Assembly (NCBI GenBank): GCA_002429045.1
Contig: DIYM01000097.1
Location: 1 to 33,160 of the forward strand
DNA: 33,160 nt
Reading direction: 5' to 3'
Origin: Phycisphaerales bacterium UBA6054
Lineage (GTDB): Bacteria > Planctomycetota > Phycisphaerae > Phycisphaerales > UBA1924
A program made the position numbers and the translations under genes. Every line of letters starts with the position of its first letter. The first letter of the stretch is position 1. Below are positions 32,715-33,160 of the stretch, one piece after another. The notes under the pieces are model-generated. The model saw only the letters and a list, made by a program, of their open reading frames with translations. It was not told the origin of the DNA and searched no databases.

Positions 32715-33160
32715 ATGCCCTCCTCCGTCTCGGGACGCTTCAGACGCTCGTTCCCACCCCTGCCGTGGACGATCGCCTGCGTGCTGGCATCCTCGGCCGT
32801 GGTTGCGCCGCTGGCTGTCGTTTTGGGTTCGATCTTCGATGGCTCGGGCGGTGCGTGGCCGCACGTCCGTGAGCACACCCTCGGCGAGTACGCGGCCAAC
32901 ACCGCGGCACTCGTCGCGGTCGTCGGGCTGGGCACGCTCGCGGTAGGCTGCACGACCGCGTGGGTCGTGACGGCGTATCGATTCCCCGGTCGCGGCGTGC
33001 TGTCATGGATGTTGCTGCTCCCGATCGCGGTGCCGGGCTACATCGGCGCGTACATGCTGACCGATCTGCTCCAGTTCAGCGGGCCGGTCCAGACCACCAT
33101 CCGCGGGTGGTTCGGCTGGCAGGCGGGCGACTACTGGTTCCCGCCGATCCGATCGCTGGG
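32715..33160 (+). CDS. Ferric-iron ABC transporter permease, N-terminal part (FbpB-like)
   Basis: The frame starts at ATG 32715, six bases after the binding protein's stop, and is open to the window edge (148 codons). The product begins MPSSVSGRFRRSFPPLPW and has hydrophobic segments at about 18-41, 62-86 and 97-119 (VLSWMLLLPIAVPGYIGAYM). The order and the PGRGVLSWMLLLPIAVPGYI segment match FbpB/SfuB-type double-length permeases, which carry two permease domains of about 250 residues each. The rest lies outside the window. No strong ribosome binding site is visible, so translation is probably coupled to the preceding gene. Confidence 0.85.
   Translation, partial: MPSSVSGRFRRSFPPLPWTIACVLASSAVVAPLAVVLGSIFDGSGGAWPHVREHTLGEYAANTAALVAVVGLGTLAVGCTTAWVVTAYRFPGRGVLSWMLLLPIAVPGYIGAYMLTDLLQFSGPVQTTIRGWFGWQAGDYWFPPIRSL

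Overview
The window is about 33 kb of high-GC bacterial chromosome, densely packed and without phage, IS or CRISPR content. It most resembles a planctomycete of the Phycisphaerae type. The main reasons are a secreted protease ending in a dockerin-like pair of calcium loops that begins CPGDLDANG, a type II secretion/type IV pilus operon with a GspL-like (PilM+PilN) protein, a twin-arginine superoxide dismutase, and secreted proteins with domains common in that phylum. This placement is an inference from gene content; the window has no rRNA to confirm it.

Layout. Bases 1-1032 hold the end of a membrane protein (probably O-antigen ligase-like). A 520-base non-coding stretch follows, with a degenerate repeat and a strongly structured leader, and then fusA (EF-G) with a textbook terminator and an adenylate kinase. 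Next come a minus-strand transglutaminase-fold protein that appears to lack the catalytic Cys and His, fumC, and a large secreted S8 protease with a P domain and dockerin-like tail. A tRNA-Val(CAC) with its own promoter lies on the minus strand after the protease terminator.

Bases 10786-19284 are one tightly overlapping minus-strand operon. In transcription order it encodes a PilZ protein, GspE, GspF, GspG, three minor pseudopilins (GspH-, GspI- and GspJ-like), a PilX-like protein, a GspL-like protein, a PilO/GspM-like protein and a GspC/PilP-like protein. This is the inner-membrane platform, motor and pseudopilus of a secretion or pilus machine. The secretin and prepilin peptidase are not in the window.

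Divergent from that operon are rpsB and tsf behind a recognisable promoter, then a LURP-one/scramblase-like protein and an exported Mn-type superoxide dismutase. A secreted fibre-like protein with opposite strand composition follows. A minus-strand peptide ABC transporter operon (binding protein, two permeases, no ATPase) comes next, with a hairpin between the binding protein and permease genes. Divergent from it are a PLP-dependent alpha-oxoamine synthase-like enzyme and a HisN-type phosphatase, which overlap by four bases. The window ends with a ferric-iron ABC transporter (binding protein plus the start of a permease) preceded by a Fur-like palindrome. Between hisN and that operon lies a 336-bp segment bounded by inverted repeats that carries a coding-like fragment.

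Most of the window is ordinary chromosomal content. I found no complete system that I would call clearly new. The best leads are the inverted-repeat-bounded segment, the degenerate transglutaminase, the S8 protease with Glu at the Asp position, the structured fusA leader, the peptide permease with a roughly 260-residue insert, and the consistent Ala-1 cleavage sites in the pseudopilins.
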